From Kineosporia mesophila (GTDB taxonomy: Bacteria; Actinomycetota; Actinomycetes; Actinomycetales; Kineosporiaceae), in NCBI RefSeq assembly GCF_021129235.1, contig NZ_JAJOMA010000001.1:744001-808000 (forward strand): DNA of 64,000 nt. Reading direction: 5' to 3'. Below the pieces are notes generated by a model. It did no database searches, had not been told where the DNA came from, and saw only the letters and a list, made by a program, of their open reading frames with translations. This document shows, piece by piece, positions 1 to 7,577 of the stretch; position 1 is the first letter of the stretch, and every line of letters starts with the position of its first letter. A program made the position numbers and the translations under genes.

Positions 1-717
1 CGCGACGTCGTCCCCCAGTGCGAGGGAGTTGAGGCTGCGGGCGGACAGCAGGCAGACGGCCAGGCCGGCTCCCAGGAAGGGGAGCACCTGCCAGATCCGC
101 TCGAAGGTCGCGCCGCCTACCCCACCGATCTGCCACGACTGCACGTTCTCGGCGATGTCGTTGCGGGGCAGGATCACTGCGGTGACGAAGGAGACCAGGG
201 CCGCCGAGGTCGCGGCCCCGGCCAGGGCCAGCTTCAGCGGAGTGGGGCCGCCTCGTCCCAGAGATCCGATGGCGTAGACGAAGACGGCAGAGATCGCGGC
301 CCCGGCGATGGCCGCCCAGATGTAGCTGTTCGGGTTGCTGAGGCCGAAGTAGGCCAGGCCGACCACGACCGCCAGGGAGGCGCCCATGTTGATGCCGAGG
401 ATTCCGGGATCGGCCAGCGGGTTCCGGGTCACTCCCTGGAAGACGGCCCCCGACACGGCCAGTGCGGCCCCGGCGAGCAGGGCCAGGACCGTACGGGGGA
501 TCCGGACCCGGATGACCGCCTGATCGAGCGTGTCGTCGGCGCCGCCCAGCGCGTCCAGAATTGTGGGCACCGGCACGAACCGGGTGCCGACCGCGATGGA
601 CGCCACGATCAGCACGGCGATGAGCCCGAGGCAGACCAGGAACCAGAGCAGGCGCACGCGCCTCGGGCGCCGCACGACGGCGGCGCCCGAGGGTGTTACG
701 GATTCGACTGTGCTCAC
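1..717 (-). CDS. FecCD-type iron-siderophore ABC transporter permease, C-terminus outside window
   Basis: Membrane permease of an iron-siderophore importer. The 239 visible codons start with GTG and include a basic N-terminus, a first membrane helix and the family block RVPRTVLALLAGAALAVSG, followed by NPLADPGILGINMGA, the typical FecCD signature. Members are usually about 340 residues, so roughly the last 100 lie outside the window. The start codon overlaps the stop of the upstream binding-protein gene by 4 bases (GTGA), which points to translational coupling in one operon. Expression should follow the iron box upstream of the binding-protein gene. The ATPase and second permease are presumably further left (inference). 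Confidence 0.93.
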   Translation of the reverse strand, partial: MSTVESVTPSGAAVVRRPRRVRLLWFLVCLGLIAVLIVASIAVGTRFVPVPTILDALGGADDTLDQAVIRVRIPRTVLALLAGAALAVSGAVFQGVTRNPLADPGILGINMGASLAVVVGLAYFGLSNPNSYIWAAIAGAAISAVFVYAIGSLGRGGPTPLKLALAGAATSAALVSFVTAVILPRNDIAENVQSWQIGGVGGATFERIWQVLPFLGAGLAVCLLSARSLNSLALGDDVA

Positions 718-1763
718 TGAGCCGCGTCGACCTTGTCGGCGGCGTCGGCGAGCATCTTCACGTAGTCGCCGAGCACGTAGCTGATGGCCAGCGGCGTCGG
801 GTTGGCGGCGGTTCCGACCTCGCTGGTGCCGTCCAGCGCGACGATGGCGCCGTTCGCGACGGCCGGCATCTTCGACAGGATCGGGTCGTCCTTCAGGGAC
901 TTCAGCAGCTTGTCGTCGCCGTAGGTCACGATGATCTCGACATCGTCGAACGTGTCGACGGTCTCGGCGCTGACCTCCTGTGAGAACTCCTCGGTCGCGG
1001 CGGAGGCCTTGGCGATGCTGTCCGGTGTGCCCATGCCCAGGTCGGAGAAGAACTGCGCGCGGGTGTCCTTGTCGGTGTAGAAGCTGACCTTGCTCAGGTC
1101 GGACGTGTCCACGTGCGTCAGGAACATCGTCTTCTTGCCCTTGAGCTGCGGGTACTTCGCGGCCTCGTCGGTCATCTGCTTCTCGATCGAGGCGATCAGC
1201 TCGTCACCGGCCGAAGACTGGCCCAGCGCCTGGCTGCTCAGCTTGATCATGTCGCGCCAGCTGGTCTCCCACGGCCCGTTCGGGTAGGGGATGGTCGGCG
1301 CGATGTCGGAGAGGGTCTTGTAGTCCTCTTCCGTCAGGCCGGAGTAGGTGGCCAGGATGATGTCGGGCTGCGTGTCGGCCACGGCCTCGAAGTCGATGCC
1401 GTCGGTCTCGTCGAACAGCACCGGCGCCTCACCGCCCAGCTCGTCGACCTTTTCCTTGGCCCAGGGCAGGTAGCCGTCGCCGTCCGCGTCACCGAAGTTG
1501 GCCTTGGCCAGGCCCACCGGAACGATGCCCAGGGCCAGCGGAACCTCGTGATTGGCCCACTGGACCGTGGCCACGCGCTCGGGCTTCTTCTCGATGACCG
1601 TCTCGCCCAGAGCGTGCTTGACGGTGATCGGGAACGCGGCATCGGATGCGGCGGAGCCGGTGCTTTCGGCCTCGGAGTCCGAGGAACCGCCACCACAGGC
1701 GGCGAGCACCAGCGCGGCGGCGGTGGCGACCGCCCCGGTCAGCAGGCGACGACGTGAGAACAC
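714..1763 (-). CDS. Iron-siderophore ABC transporter substrate-binding lipoprotein (FecB/FepB type)
   Basis: Surface lipoprotein that captures ferric siderophore and hands it to the FecCD permease encoded just downstream. The GTG start at 1763 is preferred because AAAGGAAG sits about 7 bases upstream; an in-frame start further out would add an unlikely N-terminus. The protein opens with a twin-arginine-like SRRRLL stretch, a hydrophobic core and a lipobox LVLAAC, giving a lipidated cysteine near residue 22. The body contains the periplasmic-binding-fold segments KPERVATVQW and ADTQPDIILATYSGL expected of this family. The length of 349 residues is normal. It is first in the operon, behind an IdeR-type iron box. 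Confidence 0.93.
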   Translation of the reverse strand: MFSRRRLLTGAVATAAALVLAACGGGSSDSEAESTGSAASDAAFPITVKHALGETVIEKKPERVATVQWANHEVPLALGIVPVGLAKANFGDADGDGYLPWAKEKVDELGGEAPVLFDETDGIDFEAVADTQPDIILATYSGLTEEDYKTLSDIAPTIPYPNGPWETSWRDMIKLSSQALGQSSAGDELIASIEKQMTDEAAKYPQLKGKKTMFLTHVDTSDLSKVSFYTDKDTRAQFFSDLGMGTPDSIAKASAATEEFSQEVSAETVDTFDDVEIIVTYGDDKLLKSLKDDPILSKMPAVANGAIVALDGTSEVGTAANPTPLAISYVLGDYVKMLADAADKVDAAQ

Positions 1764-1866
1764 GAGCAACTTCCTTTCGCGGACCCCTCCCTGGGTCGGA
1801 AGGAGGGCGCGTGGTGAGGGGACACAGGGTGCGTGGATCACGGAGACCGCGATCCACAGGCGTTGT

Positions 1867-1885
1867 TTAGGTTAGCCTAACCAAA
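1867..1885 (-). promoter_or_regulatory. Iron box (IdeR/DmdR/DtxR operator)
   Basis: The 19-base site reads TTAGGTTAGCCTAACCAAA, an almost perfect match to the actinobacterial consensus TTAGGTTAGSCTAACCTAA, with a central inverted repeat. It lies about 100 bases upstream of the siderophore-binding lipoprotein start. From the family, Fe(II)-loaded IdeR/DmdR would bind here and repress the uptake operon when iron is sufficient. Confidence 0.9.
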
Positions 1886-1978
1886 TCCCCAGATAGCTCA
1901 TGACCGGTGCGGAACGTGATCGTTCTGTAGTACTTTCGTTATGGTTCGTCGAGGCTGGTGTGTGCCGCCTCACAGGCG

Positions 1979-2827
1979 TTATATAGAGGGATGAATGCTG
2001 CCGAGCTGAGCATCTGGGACGGGTCGGCGACGATGGAGCACTTCGCCGACGTGCGCGGTGCCTTTCACGTGGCCTATCCGAGACGCTCGGTCGCAGACTT
2101 CCGCGACGCCCTCACCGTGCAGGCCGCGTCCGCCGGGTTCATGGCCGTCGCCGCCTATGAGGGACGCGCGCTGGTGGGGTGCGTCTACGGGTTGCCCCTG
2201 TCGTCGGGTGGGCCGTGGTGGGCCGGTCTGGATCCCCACCAGAGCGACGATTTCGTGTTCGAAGACGGCTTGAGGACGTTTGCGCTGCTCGAGTTCTGCG
2301 GTCCCCCCGGCGGGGACACGGCTCTGGGGGGCCGGCTGGTGCGGGCCCTGCTGTCCCGTCGCCGGGAGAAGCGCGCGACCACGAAATCCCCGGCGGTGAC
2401 CGGGGTCAACTCGCTGCCCTGGGGTCGGTGCGGGTCCGTGCCGGGCAGCTACGGCGACGTCCCGGTTTCGGTTCTGGGGCTTCCGATCTGAGGCGTGGGG
2501 CCGTTCTCGGCGCAGGGCGGGTGTCGCGGTGGGAACGGCCCGGGTGATGACGGACTTCTCGCGGACGAGGAATTCGTGGACCACGGGCGCGATCTCGTTC
2601 TTCCAGCGGTCGCTCTCGTAGGCGGCGGCGTAGAGCGCGACACGATGGGCCTCGTCGTCGAAGCGCCGGATCCACACGTAGCCGTCGGGGTCCTCCGCGT
2701 CCACGAACGAGGCGGTGACCGACATGCCGCGAGACTCCATGAACGGGATGACCACGGTCTCCAGGTACGGCACCCACTCGTCACGTCGTCCGGAAACAGT
2801 CTGGTAGCGGCGAATTTCGTAGAACAT
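1979..2827 (-). CDS. NIPSNAP-family protein with abnormal C-terminal read-through
   Basis: Starts at an ATG with GGAG 6 bases upstream. Residues 1-105 (MFYEIRRYQTVSGRRDEWVP, then FVDAEDPDGYVWIRRFDD) match the compact NIPSNAP/ferredoxin-like fold, usually about 105-110 residues and of poorly known function. Here the frame stays open for another 170 or so residues of arginine- and proline-rich sequence that is antisense to the decayed GNAT gene. That tail looks like non-coding read-through after loss of the normal stop near position 2490. The product is either a tailed protein or a damaged gene; the N-terminal assignment is the secure part. Confidence 0.6.
   Translation of the reverse strand: MFYEIRRYQTVSGRRDEWVPYLETVVIPFMESRGMSVTASFVDAEDPDGYVWIRRFDDEAHRVALYAAAYESDRWKNEIAPVVHEFLVREKSVITRAVPTATPALRRERPHASDRKPQNRNRDVAVAARHGPAPTPGQRVDPGHRRGFRGRALLPATGQQGPHQPAPQSRVPAGGTAELEQRKRPQAVFEHEIVALVGIQTGPPRPTRRQGQPVDAPHQRASLIGGDGHEPGGRGLHGEGVAEVCDRASRIGHVKGTAHVGEVLHRRRPVPDAQLGSIHPSI
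1991..2491 (+). pseudogene. Decayed GNAT N-acetyltransferase
   Basis: The first part reads like a normal actinobacterial GNAT: an ATG with AGAGGG upstream, then FRDALTVQAASAGFMAVAAY and LVGCVYGLPL, then the strand-4 region RTFALLEF. After that the acetyl-CoA loop, normally R/Q-x-x-G-x-G/A, reads GGDTALGG. Beyond RRREKRAT the reading frame no longer looks like a GNAT, while family-like residues (VRAGQLRRRPG) reappear in another frame near 2430-2470. I read this as one or two frameshifts. It converges on, and overlaps, the NIPSNAP gene on the other strand. A divergent but functional C-terminus is possible. Confidence 0.5.
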
Positions 2828-2937
2828 GAGGAACTCCGAGGTGGTGGCGAGGCCTGACCCGACCAGGATGCGCCGACCGGCGCCCAGGTCTCCAGTGGCC
2901 GGAAAGCCAACCGTCACAAAAACCGGCCATCCGCGCC

Positions 2938-3507
2938 CTACTGTCGCGTCGTCCTCAATCCCTGGTCGATGAACCGCACCACCCAGGTGAAACTGTCGTC
3001 GACGTCGATGCCGATCCGGAAACCACCGGTCGCCTCCAGACTCGCGAAGCCGTGCAGGGTGCTGCGCAGCAACCGCAGCACGTGGATCTCCTGGTCGGGG
3101 TCGAGCCGGTACCCGCGCAGCATGGCGCTCCAGGAGGCGAACAGCCGGTCGACGGCGGCCCGGAGCGGGTCGTCGGGCCCGCCCGGCCGGGCCGCGTTGC
3201 CGGCCGTGTACCGGCCGGGGTGTTCCAGCGCGTACGTGCGCATGGCGTCCGCGCCGGCGACCAGGGCGTCGCGACCGGCTCGTCCCCGGGTGGCCTCGCC
3301 GATCGCGTCGGCGATCTCGGTCATCGCGAGAATCCCGATCCGGTGCGAGAGATCGGCCTGGCCGGCGACGTGCTTGTAGAGCGAGGGCGCCTTGACCCCG
3401 AGGCGTTCGGCGAGCAGGCCCATACTGAGCCGGTCGAAGCCGATCTCGTCGGCCAGCGCGGCCCCGGCCGCGGTGACCGAACCCGCGTCGAGCCCGGCTC
3501 TAGGCAA
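2938..3507 (-). CDS. TetR/AcrR-family repressor
   Basis: The N-terminal helix-turn-helix is recognisable in DRLSMGLLAERLGVKAPSLY, followed by KHV, the usual TetR recognition-helix pattern. A C-terminal ligand/dimerisation domain of the WHG (TetR_C_33-like) type follows, with LRSTLHGFASLEATGGF. I use a TTG start at 3507, which overlaps the stop of the upstream hydrolase gene by several bases, with AGGA 9 bases upstream. No ATG or GTG exists nearby in frame. The product is 189 residues. Coupling to the hydrolase and a palindrome in front of that gene suggest it represses its own operon. Confidence 0.85.
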   Translation of the reverse strand: MPRAGLDAGSVTAAGAALADEIGFDRLSMGLLAERLGVKAPSLYKHVAGQADLSHRIGILAMTEIADAIGEATRGRAGRDALVAGADAMRTYALEHPGRYTAGNAARPGGPDDPLRAAVDRLFASWSAMLRGYRLDPDQEIHVLRLLRSTLHGFASLEATGGFRIGIDVDDSFTWVVRFIDQGLRTTRQ

Positions 3508-4336
3508 GGGAGAGGTTCCTGGCCAGGAAGGGCAGAGCCAGGGCGACGACCTCGTCGGGGTTCTGCGCGTGCGGATAGTGGCCGGCGCCCTCGATGACGG
3601 CCAGTTCGCCGAGACCGGCGGGCAGGTCGGCGATGATCTTCTCGCCCTCGGCGCGCGGGTCGGCCCAGTCGGGGTCGAGGCTGCCCTGGACGACCAGCAC
3701 CGGGCAGGTGACGTTGGGCAGCTGCTCACCCGCGTCCGCGGGGCTGGCCTTGCACATGGCCTGGAGGGCCTTCATCCGGCCGGGCTCGCCCATCTTCGTC
3801 TCGATGCGCGCCATTTCGCTGTCCCAGTCGGCGGGCTTGGTCGGGTAGGCCAGGGTCAGGTACTTCTTCCAGGCCGGCAGGCTGCCGAGCACCAGCGTCA
3901 GGCCCAGCTGGGTGGTGCCCGCCCGGTAGCGCTTCGACCGGAACAGCGTACCCAGGGAGACCGACTGCTTGCGGGTGAACGGGGCCAGCTCGATGGTGCC
4001 GGCGATCAGGTCGGGTGCGGTGGCGGCGGCGATGGTGGCCGCGCCGCCACTGATCGACTGGCCGATGATCACGGCCGGCCCGCCCAGGTGCCGCACCACG
4101 GCGACCAGGTCGCCGGCGATGTCGGTGCGGCTGTAGCCGTCCCAGTCCAGGCCGGAGTCGCCGCAGCCGCGGATGTCGACGTTGGCGACCCGGTATCCGG
4201 CCGCCACCAGGGCCGGGATCATGAAGCGGTAGGAGTGCCGGCTGTCTCCCATGCCGTGCGCCAGGACGACGAGGGGGCCCTCGCCGGTGACGTCGTAGGC
4301 GATGGTGTTGCCGGCGATGTTCAGGTACTCGGTCAT
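3500..4336 (-). CDS. Alpha/beta hydrolase
   Basis: A 278-residue alpha/beta hydrolase with an oxyanion region LAHGMGDSRHSY (about residues 25-36), a nucleophile elbow GQSISGG with Ser94, an acid loop QGSLDPDWAD and a catalytic histidine in GAGHYPHAQNPDE. The fold covers esterases, epoxide hydrolases and haloperoxidases, and the substrate cannot be read from sequence. The ATG has a strong GGAGG about 5 bases upstream. It is the first gene of a two-gene unit with the TetR gene, and overlapping palindromes (4356-4390) sit in its promoter. It is probably a TetR-controlled detoxification enzyme (inference). Confidence 0.88.
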   Translation of the reverse strand: MTEYLNIAGNTIAYDVTGEGPLVVLAHGMGDSRHSYRFMIPALVAAGYRVANVDIRGCGDSGLDWDGYSRTDIAGDLVAVVRHLGGPAVIIGQSISGGAATIAAATAPDLIAGTIELAPFTRKQSVSLGTLFRSKRYRAGTTQLGLTLVLGSLPAWKKYLTLAYPTKPADWDSEMARIETKMGEPGRMKALQAMCKASPADAGEQLPNVTCPVLVVQGSLDPDWADPRAEGEKIIADLPAGLGELAVIEGAGHYPHAQNPDEVVALALPFLARNLSLA

Positions 4337-4355
4337 GACGTCCTCCGTGGCTTTG

Positions 4356-4390
4356 GCTAATTCCGTTAGCTAAAAGCTAGAGGCATTAGC
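4356..4390. promoter_or_regulatory. Probable TetR operator: overlapping inverted repeats
   Basis: GCTAA-TTCCG-TTAGC (4356-4370) overlaps TAGCT-AAA-AGCTA (4367-4379), and a further half-site ATTAGC follows at 4385-4390. The cluster lies about 20-55 bases upstream of the hydrolase start and is A/T-rich in a G/C-rich neighbourhood, as TetR operators often are. The natural ligand is the TetR protein encoded in the same unit. Confidence 0.6.
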
Positions 4391-4498
4391 TTCTGATGTC
4401 AACGGGGGCTCTCCTGGGAGATTGGTGATCACAGAGCGACCTGCCATGATTCAGCGGCTGCTGGGGAACGGACGCCCCAGGCCCTGGAGGATGTGAAC

Positions 4499-5095
4499 GT
4501 GAAGCGGTCGCTGCTGGTTCGGTCGGTCGTCACCATGTCGGTGGCCGGGCTCCTGCTGACCGGGTGCGCGAGAGAGAGCGAGACCCCGACCGCCGCGGCG
4601 TCGTCCTCTCCCGCGGTCGTGACACCCACCGCCCCGGTGTCGGTCTGGAACGTGGACGAGGACAAGGACGCCACCTGGACCCGGCAGCTGAAGGAGATCA
4701 AGCAGATGCTGCAGCGGGTGCACGGCGCCAAGTCCACCAAGGCCGCCGAGGTCCGCACCGAGCAGATGATCGACCTGGAGAAGGTGCTGACCGAGATGGC
4801 CGCGGCCGGTGGCCCCGAAGGCGTCGGGCACGTGGCCTGTGAGGTCATGCCGATCCAGCTGCTGTCGTACGAGGACAGCGACTCCGCCGACATGGTGAGC
4901 ATGCAGATCGGCGCCTACTGGAGCGCCGCCGTCGCGGCCGCGGCGAACGAGCCCGGCGCGAGCTTCAAGGACGTCGAGCTCGACGCGCGCATGGAAGAGG
5001 AGTGCGAGGACGTCCACGACGACGTGCTGAAGACCATGGGCCTGCGCACCCTGAACAAGATGTACCGCCTGCCCCAGGTGTCGCCGACGTCCTGA
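4499..5095 (+). CDS. Putative secreted lipoprotein of unknown function
   Basis: A 198-residue protein with a signal peptide (MKRSLLVRSVVTMSVAGLLL) ending in lipobox LLTGC, so it is probably lipid-anchored on the outer face of the membrane. A Ser/Thr/Pro/Ala-rich linker follows, then a mainly helical, acidic domain with three cysteines (VACEV, EECED). GTG at 4499 is chosen because GGAGG sits 8 bases upstream; GTG at 4493 is too close to that site. I do not recognise the family. The gene stands alone, and the next gene is also secreted. Confidence 0.7.
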   Translation: MKRSLLVRSVVTMSVAGLLLTGCARESETPTAAASSSPAVVTPTAPVSVWNVDEDKDATWTRQLKEIKQMLQRVHGAKSTKAAEVRTEQMIDLEKVLTEMAAAGGPEGVGHVACEVMPIQLLSYEDSDSADMVSMQIGAYWSAAVAAAANEPGASFKDVELDARMEEECEDVHDDVLKTMGLRTLNKMYRLPQVSPTS

Positions 5096-5205
5096 ACGCG
5101 CTGCGTGACGGAGCAACCCGTCCGGAGTATCAGAACCGCTACGGCCTGTCCGATGGACCAGTCAGGCCCGGAGCGGTTCTGGGACAATCTGGAAGGAAAC
5201 TCTTC

Positions 5206-5550
5206 ATGCGTCGTGCCCTCATTGGCGTCGGTGTCGTTGCCACCCTCGTGGTCGGTGGTGCCACATCGGCCGATGCGGCGGTCAAGAACACGTCGTGCGT
5301 CACCAACGCCGAGTTCGGCAAGGTGAAGGTCGGCATGTCGAAGGCCCAGGTGGCGAAGGTCATCGGCGGCAACGGCACCCGGACCAGCTACGAGACCAAC
5401 GCGCAGGGCTACGGCGAGGAGGTCCGCACCTACAAGGCGTGCAACCTCCCGACGGCGACCGTGCAGGTGGTCTTCGGTTCCAAGCAGGACCTGCCGGCGC
5501 CGAGCATCGGGTGGGCCGCCGGCAAGGTGTGGGTCGAGGGCTGGAAGTAG
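5206..5550 (+). CDS. Secreted BLIP/SmpA-like single-domain protein
   Basis: A 114-residue exported protein. The ATG at 5206 has GGAAGGAAA in front, and the signal peptide runs to ATSADA-A. The mature part, beginning CVTNAEFGKVKVGMSKAQVA and continuing with YKACNLPTATVQVVFGSKQDL, shows the repeat pattern of the SmpA/OmlA and beta-lactamase-inhibitor (BLIP) fold: a helix pair with a GMSKAQV turn, then paired strands, with one likely disulfide (two cysteines). Known BLIPs have two tandem repeats; here there is one. Any inhibitor activity is speculation. Confidence 0.72.
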   Translation: MRRALIGVGVVATLVVGGATSADAAVKNTSCVTNAEFGKVKVGMSKAQVAKVIGGNGTRTSYETNAQGYGEEVRTYKACNLPTATVQVVFGSKQDLPAPSIGWAAGKVWVEGWK

Positions 5551-5642
5551 ATCTTGTAACAACGGACGAGGTTGGGCACCCGGTGGGCACCGTCAGGGCT
5601 CCCGGGTGCCCCCCGTTTGCGGGCCGTGCGGATACGGCACCG

Positions 5643-5970
5643 CTACTTCACCGTGTTCGCCAGCCAGGTCAGGGTGGCGTCGGCGATCTCGCTCCAGCCG
5701 CCGTCCAGGGCCAGGGAGTGCCCGCGGCCGGGGAACTGCTGCAGCTCGGTGACGGCCGAGGAGCCGGCGTAGAGCTTGAACGCGGCCCGGGTGACGACGT
5801 CGGGCACGGTGTGATCGTCCTGGCCCGAGATGAACAGCAGCGGGCCCCGGCTGGGGTTGGCGGTGTTCACGGCCGCGGGGGAGTGCCGGCTGAAGTTGGC
5901 GGCCGCGGCCTCGAAGAGCGGGCGGCCGGGGGAGGGGATGGTCCAGCGGTCGTAGAGCTCGTCCGACTCG
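5643..5970 (-). pseudogene. C-terminal remnant of an alpha/beta hydrolase
   Basis: The frame reads ESDELYDRWTIPSPGRPLFE, then GPLLFISGQDDHTVPD and GRGHSLALDGGW, which are the acid and histidine motifs of an alpha/beta hydrolase, ending normally in LTWLANTVK. Everything N-terminal, including the nucleophile, is missing. Homology stops at about 5970, exactly where a truncated transporter begins on the opposite strand. An internal ATG/GTG could make a 75-residue peptide, but it would lack the serine. Confidence 0.75.
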
Positions 5971-6484
5971 GCTGCCCGCCGCCCTTTTCCCCGAGATCGC
6001 CCACCGCCTCTACGGCGGCCCTGCCGAAGGAGGTCTGTCGCTGGGGCTGCTCTACGCCGCGTACCCCACCGGCGTCCTCCTGGCCGGGCTGCTGTCGGGA
6101 ACCTTCACCCATGCCCGCCGGCACGGCGCCTGGATGGCCTCGGCCGCGATCGTCTGGGGCCTGACCGTGGTGCTGTTCGGCCTGGCCCCACACCTGGCCC
6201 CGGCCCTGATCGCCCTCACCCTCGGCGGCGCGGTGAACGTCGTCCTGAGCACCTTCCGCAACGTGATCACTCAGGCCCACACCGACGACGCCCTCCGCGG
6301 CCGGACCCAGGGATCACTGACGATCGTGCTGATCGGCGGCCCCCAGATGAGCAGCGTCCTGCACGCGCTCGCGGGATCGGCGATCGGTGCGCGCGGGGCC
6401 GTCTGTCTGGGCGGACTGCTCACCATAGCCACCGTCACCGCGATCGTGCGCGCTGTTCCGTACCTGTGGCACTACCGGGCTTGA
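5971..6484 (+). pseudogene. C-terminal remnant of an MFS transporter
   Basis: The frame is open from about 5972 (LPAALFPEIAHRLYGGPAEG) to the stop at 6484 and encodes the last four or five helices of an MFS exporter of the EntS-like type: LSLGLLYAAYPTGVLLAGLL, then VWGLTVVLFGLAPHLAPALI, then the motif ALRGRTQGSLTIVLIGGPQM. The N-terminal half, with motif A, is absent. The 5' edge coincides with the truncation of the hydrolase on the other strand, so both were cut by the same rearrangement. The 6485-6695 stretch downstream shows nothing I can assign. Confidence 0.78.
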
Positions 6485-6695
6485 CTCTGCACGTCGAAAC
6501 CGCCGGATCACAGCGTGACTCACCCGTCAAAGACACGACCCTGGCCGCCACGGTAGACATCGACCCCGACGCCGCCCCGGTGAAGGCACCGGGCGGCGCC
6601 ACCATGATCGACGTGAAGGCCGTCCTGAACACCGTCTCGGCCGACACGTTCGCCGCTCTGGGCGCCGGGCTCCGACCATCTGAAAACCCGGCTGC

Positions 6696-6723
6696 GGGGC
6701 CGGAACCGTCTGATTCCGGCCCC
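6696..6723. terminator. Bidirectional hairpin terminator
   Basis: A perfect 10-base stem, GGGGCCGGAA paired with TTCCGGCCCC, with an 8-base loop. It lies directly after the stop of the SDR gene on the minus strand and after the transporter remnant on the plus strand. There is no U-tract, which is usual for high-GC actinomycetes. Confidence 0.75.
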
Positions 6724-6728
6724 GTTCC

Positions 6729-7475
6729 TCATCGCTGCTGGTCCACCGACCGCAGAAGAATCTCATTGACCGCGACCTGAGCCGGCTGAGTCACCGCGAA
6801 AACGACGGCGGCCGAGACATCCTCGGGTGCCAGCGGCCGCAGGGCCGCCGCGAACTGCTCCACCGCCTCACGGGTCGGGGAATGCGTGATGTGAGATGCC
6901 AGTTCCGTCGTCGTCGCCCCCGGCTCGATCACCACGACACGTACGCCCCGGGTGGTCACTTCCTGACGCAGCGATTCCGAGAACGCGTTCACCGCGGACT
7001 TGCTGGCGTTGTAGACACCGGTGAGCGGTCCCGCGAGACGACCGTCGACCGAGGACATCTGCACGATCGTGCCCCGGGAGTTCAGCAGGTGCGGCAACGC
7101 CGTGTGCGTCATGTACATCAACCCGAGAACATCGGTGTTGATCATCCGTCGCCAGTCGTCGGTGTCGGCATCCTCAATGGGGCCCAGCAGCATCACTCCG
7201 GCGTTGTTCACCAGGAGGTCGAGTGAGCCCCAACGGTGGACGCACCGGTCGACGGCCGCACGGCAGGTCGCCTCATCAGTGACGTCCAGTTCAACGACCA
7301 TGGCGGTGCCACCGTCGGCCCCGATCTCGGCGACCAGCTGTTCGAGCCGATCACGACGACGCGCGGCCACGGCGACCTTCGCGCCGCGTGCGGCCAGGGC
7401 CCGGGCGACAGACGCTCCGATCCCGGAGGAGGCGCCGGTGACGAGGGCTACCTTGCCGAGCAGTTCGGTATTCAT
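6729..7475 (-). CDS. Short-chain dehydrogenase/reductase (classical SDR)
   Basis: A 248-residue SDR with the complete classical set: cofactor motif TGASSGIG, ARRRDR after strand 2 (suggesting NADP preference), LDV, the NNAG motif in LVNNAGVMLLGPIED, catalytic Ser in QMSSVDGR, and Y-x-x-x-K in YNASKSA. A PG motif after strand 6 (VIEPGATTTE) is present. The substrate is unknown. ATG 7475 (MNTELLGKVALVTG) is taken, although the Shine-Dalgarno is weak and a start 12 bases upstream is possible. It is divergent from a MmyB-type regulator gene about 100 bases away, a common arrangement in actinomycetes. Confidence 0.9.
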   Translation of the reverse strand: MNTELLGKVALVTGASSGIGASVARALAARGAKVAVAARRRDRLEQLVAEIGADGGTAMVVELDVTDEATCRAAVDRCVHRWGSLDLLVNNAGVMLLGPIEDADTDDWRRMINTDVLGLMYMTHTALPHLLNSRGTIVQMSSVDGRLAGPLTGVYNASKSAVNAFSESLRQEVTTRGVRVVVIEPGATTTELASHITHSPTREAVEQFAAALRPLAPEDVSAAVVFAVTQPAQVAVNEILLRSVDQQR

Positions 7476-7577
7476 GACCGGCAGCATGCGGTAGACGAGC
7501 ATCCGGGCCACAGAACCCGCTGGGAGGGGACCCGACAGGGCCCCCTTGGCCTTTCCTCTCTGGCCTACGCTCCTGGC

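Noticed and set aside
6485-6695. Coding sequence after the MFS relic (frame reading VKDTTLAATVDIDPDAAP)
   Set aside because: No start signal, no recognisable family and composition between coding and non-coding; not supported as a gene.
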